From NCBI GenBank assembly GCA_025403435.1, contig CM046347.1, forward strand, positions 23,386,597 through 23,450,596: a DNA stretch of 64,000 nt. The letters are read 5' to 3'. The position numbers and the translations under genes were made by a program. Origin of the DNA: Artocarpus heterophyllus. Its lineage: Eukaryota; Streptophyta; Magnoliopsida; Rosales; Moraceae. Under the pieces are notes generated by a model. That model saw nothing but the letters and a program-made list of their open reading frames with translations. It did no database searches and was not told the origin of the DNA. How positions within the stretch are numbered: position 1 is the first letter of the stretch; each line of letters opens with the position of its first letter. Positions 61,010-64,000 of this stretch are shown in pieces.

Positions 61010-63159
61010 GATGTATATATTACCAAGCCCATCCGTCGCTATTTTAGTCAACTTCGATCGAGGATGTAAAAATCTACAATAATGTCGACATTTTCACGAA
61101 AATATTCATATTTTGAAGTCTCAATATGGAAATGAGGGGAAGGATTTCTCTTTTGAGATGTTAATAAAATATCTATAATGTCTATAAATATCTTTAATAT
61201 CAGTGAATATCCAAGATATATGTAAAAATATCTACAAAATGTTCAACGAAGCTAGAAAATTTTTTGTTTTTGCACATAAATCAATTTTGTAGGATTTTTT
61301 TATTATTATTTTTAATAAAATATGACTAATATTTTTTTAGAGCAGTGCAGAAAAATAAAAACACCATACAAAAAAATAAAAAACCGCTAGACAAGTCCGA
61401 CAATATTTAAACCATCAGGGACCACGCTAGAACCGTTTTCAAATGGTTTAGGACCGGTCTATACTGTTTTTTAAACGGTCCAGTTTGGTTTGAAAAATTT
61501 TAGTCACAGTTATGACTAGAACGAACTGTTCATATTTGTGTAGATAATTAAAAACATTATTAATACTTCCTTTTAGTGTACTTTTATGCTGTGTTTGATT
61601 TTATTACTTATTATTTTCTGTTTTCTTTTTTAGAATGTTAATTTTACCATTTGGATATTTAGAGTTTTAAAAGCATTAAAAAAATCTAGAAAAGGTCCCA
61701 AAACATGATCAAGCTAGATCAGATAGTTCTAAAATTGTCCCATCTGATTCGGTCCTAATAGCTAAAACGCTTTGGTCTAATCCCAAATTTTCCCTATACT
61801 ATACTTCTATTATTTATCTATTAGTTTGAATAATTGTTGTTCCTCATGCAATATGTCCTTGAGATTGTTTGTGATTCTTATGCAAAACACTACGTCATGT
61901 TACATGTTAATGTCTGTACTATATTTAAGCTTTATATCATCTAGATGTAGATGTAGGATACTTCGATGTACTTGTGTATCATCAACCATACATTAATGTT
62001 GAAATGGTATCACAAATCCATGAACGCTACTAATCAAGTTAGATAAACCAACAATATCGACTTATAGGCAAATAGTAAGGAAGAGACCAAGAAACACACA
62101 TGTGGCACATTAACATTACCTCTAAATCGAAACCTATATAATGTTTTTCAACTTGCTACAAACTCCTTTTGGTATTGAAGACACTTGAAGTTTTTTAAAT
62201 ACTTTATTATGTTTGACAGTAGTTTTCTTTATGTATTCTATATATTTGGTGATCATTTTCTATGTACTCTACTGTACCTTGTTTTTAATGAGCATGTAAA
62301 ATAATATTAAAATAATAATCATACAATTATAAAGATTTCCATTTATACTATGAGGTAAAACTCTCATTAGATAAAAAAAATGTATTATTTATGTTATTAG
62401 CTTAGTTAAAATTAAGTATTATTGATTGTCTTAGCATTTATAAAGTTTTAAGAAAAAAATTCCAGTTTTTCTCAAGATATCTGTTTTTTTTTCCGAATAT
62501 CCATTGACATCAATATTTTCATCGACTTTATCTGTAAATCAAAATCTCGATAACTCTATTGACATTGACATTTTTCATCTTTGAATTAGGATTAAATAAA
62601 TAGCACGAAAGATATTGGGAAAAAAAAGTCGATTGTTTCTTTGCGAGTCTACTAGGGCTGTTAGCCTTAAGGAGGTGGTAGCTATCAGGGCACCGAGCTT
62701 CAGTTTGCTGCCTTTGGATTTTCAATAAAGGTTTTTAATAGCATTTTCTTTAAAAAATTGAAATATAGCATGACTGTGATAATATAAACTTGACTAACAA
62801 GATTAACGCTTACTTCCACCTCGCCATGAACACTAAAGTAAAACTGTAGAAGTTGAGAACATAAAAAATTTGGAGCGTCAGTTTTGGGGCATTCTCCAAG
62901 CTGCTGGACGAGCTTTGCTACCCTCTTATTGTTGTATACTATGATCTTCAATAAGAATTATGGTTAATATAGATTAAGTACTTTCGTTTACTATTTGATA
63001 CGTTCAAGTTCTTGAAATTAATGTCTAACTTGGACGCTTTAAAAAAATAATAATCACAAATTCTTCTCAAGTATTCTATCATGTATTTATAATCCACGTT
63101 TCTGTTATAAAAATCAAGTTGCGGCCTTATTGGGACGCTACAACATCTCACCTCGTATA
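61010..63159. other. AT-rich spacer
   Basis: No supported gene. A TCGA-containing, AT-rich segment at 61050-61140 weakly resembles the inverted complement of 62490-62585, which might mark a decayed inverted-repeat element, but alignment by eye is poor. Minus-strand frames at 62528-63151 show no domain. Confidence 0.5.
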
Positions 63160-64000
63160 TGTTAGGATAGATATCCTAAAAGCAAGTGATGTTTTGCGGA
63201 GAACATATTAATAAATAAATTAAATGAAGTTTTTGTTAAATTTGTGTGTAAGTATTTTAAATAATTTACGAATATTACTAGAATTGCATAACCAACTATT
63301 TGACCTTATAAATATTGAATATAACTGTTTCATACAAGAAGATAATATTTAAGGATGATAATTAAAATAATTAATAATATACAATTAATTATTGAATTAG
63401 AGTGTAATTTTCAATTGAGTGTTATTAATGCAAGTCATTTTCATTGAAAATGAAATGGTCTTATCCGAATCATTAATGTTGTGTCATTGTACATAATGAG
63501 ACTATGTCAGAATTGGATGATGTGGTATGAACAACTAAATATTTTTCTTTAAAATATAGCTAGTTCTAATCACTTCGATCGATGATCATATATAAGATAA
63601 TTTTAATCCTGAGTTATTAGCAGACTTCTATCTATGGAGTTATGTCTTTTGCTCTACTCAATATGGATTCAAGAATCTAATCTTATCTCTTGTTTTTGGT
63701 GGCATAGTGAAGTAAGTAGGTGGGAATACTTACATTACATAATGGAATCCATTCATTCTTTAACTAGAAGTAGATAAATAATTTTCTTGAGTATTAATTC
63801 ATGTCTTAAATATTATGAGTGCTCAATTTGTGATTAAGTTCATGAATTTGTTATTTAGTAGTGAATTAATAGTGCTCAAGGACAAAGAAATAATTAGAGA
63901 GGTTAACGGATTTTTCCTACCTATAATTATAAATTATTTATGGGGGATTAATTTATATGCAATAACTATATCAGATCGACAACTCTAAAATATGAGTAGT
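63160..64000 (+). repeat. Repeat G, copy 2 (LTR-like), runs off the window
   Basis: Begins TGTTAGGATAGATATCC and aligns in reverse orientation to 31800-32608. It lacks the MITE present in copy 1. TGTTAG suggests a copia-type LTR start; no polypurine tract is seen upstream. The element may continue to the right. Confidence 0.5.

Noticed and set aside
61050..62585. Possible terminal inverted repeats of a DNA transposon
   Set aside because: Similarity between the two segments is weak and AT-driven. No target duplication or transposase seen.

Overview
The window is nuclear DNA of a flowering plant, probably a dicot. It is AT-rich, has microsatellites, and is filled with nested Ty1/copia and Ty3/gypsy LTR retrotransposons plus an En/Spm (CACTA) DNA transposon. 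The species cannot be named from sequence alone. Only one host gene is convincing: a single-exon plant protein of the DUF1645 kind on the minus strand (19119-19913). There are no rRNA, tRNA or CRISPR features that I can support.

Left block (1-17455). A fragment of a gypsy-type LTR with its primer binding site (1-776) faces an older minus-strand gypsy-like element whose tRNA-Asp-type primer site is at 2363-2384. The LTR of that older element (2390-3261 plus 15922-17455) was split by copia element A (3262-15916, 5-bp target duplication GCTAA). A's own 3' LTR was then split by a 3004-bp TG...CA solo LTR, H (12247-15250, duplication TCCAT). This gives three dated layers.

Middle block (17456-33741). 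It holds AT-rich spacer, the host gene with a TATA-like box and poly(A) signal, and a second, unrelated, structurally complete copia element D (24140-30389, duplication CCTAC, two 804-bp LTRs). D's polyprotein is broken by stops and one frameshift. Relic exon-like sequence, a long palindrome and a repeat family G with a nested MITE follow.

Right block (33742-61009). Ends with CACTA-like termini and subterminal ACCGTCGTCTAA-type repeats, plus two pieces of a TNP2-type transposase (34442-34651 and 51704-52494), suggest one decayed CACTA transposon. Inserted in it are copia B (+) and C (-), fused tail to tail through truncated LTRs, a truncated copia LTR E, and a gag-only gypsy derivative F. The last 3 kb are AT-rich spacer and a second G copy running off the edge.

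The most unusual signal is a GC-rich, nearly palindromic word, about TCGGC(A/C)(T/G)GCCGA, repeated at roughly 20-30 bp intervals in otherwise AT-rich elements. It forms arrays about 100 bp upstream of the TATA box in the LTRs of the A/B/C/E copia family. It recurs in the 5' leaders of A, B and C, mostly in the opposite orientation, and at both ends of the unrelated solo LTR H. The older gypsy-like LTR has a different GC-rich word array at the equivalent promoter-proximal place. All the copia genes are dead. Many of their stops look like CAG to TAG or TGG to TAG/TGA changes, as expected from decay of methylated cytosines.
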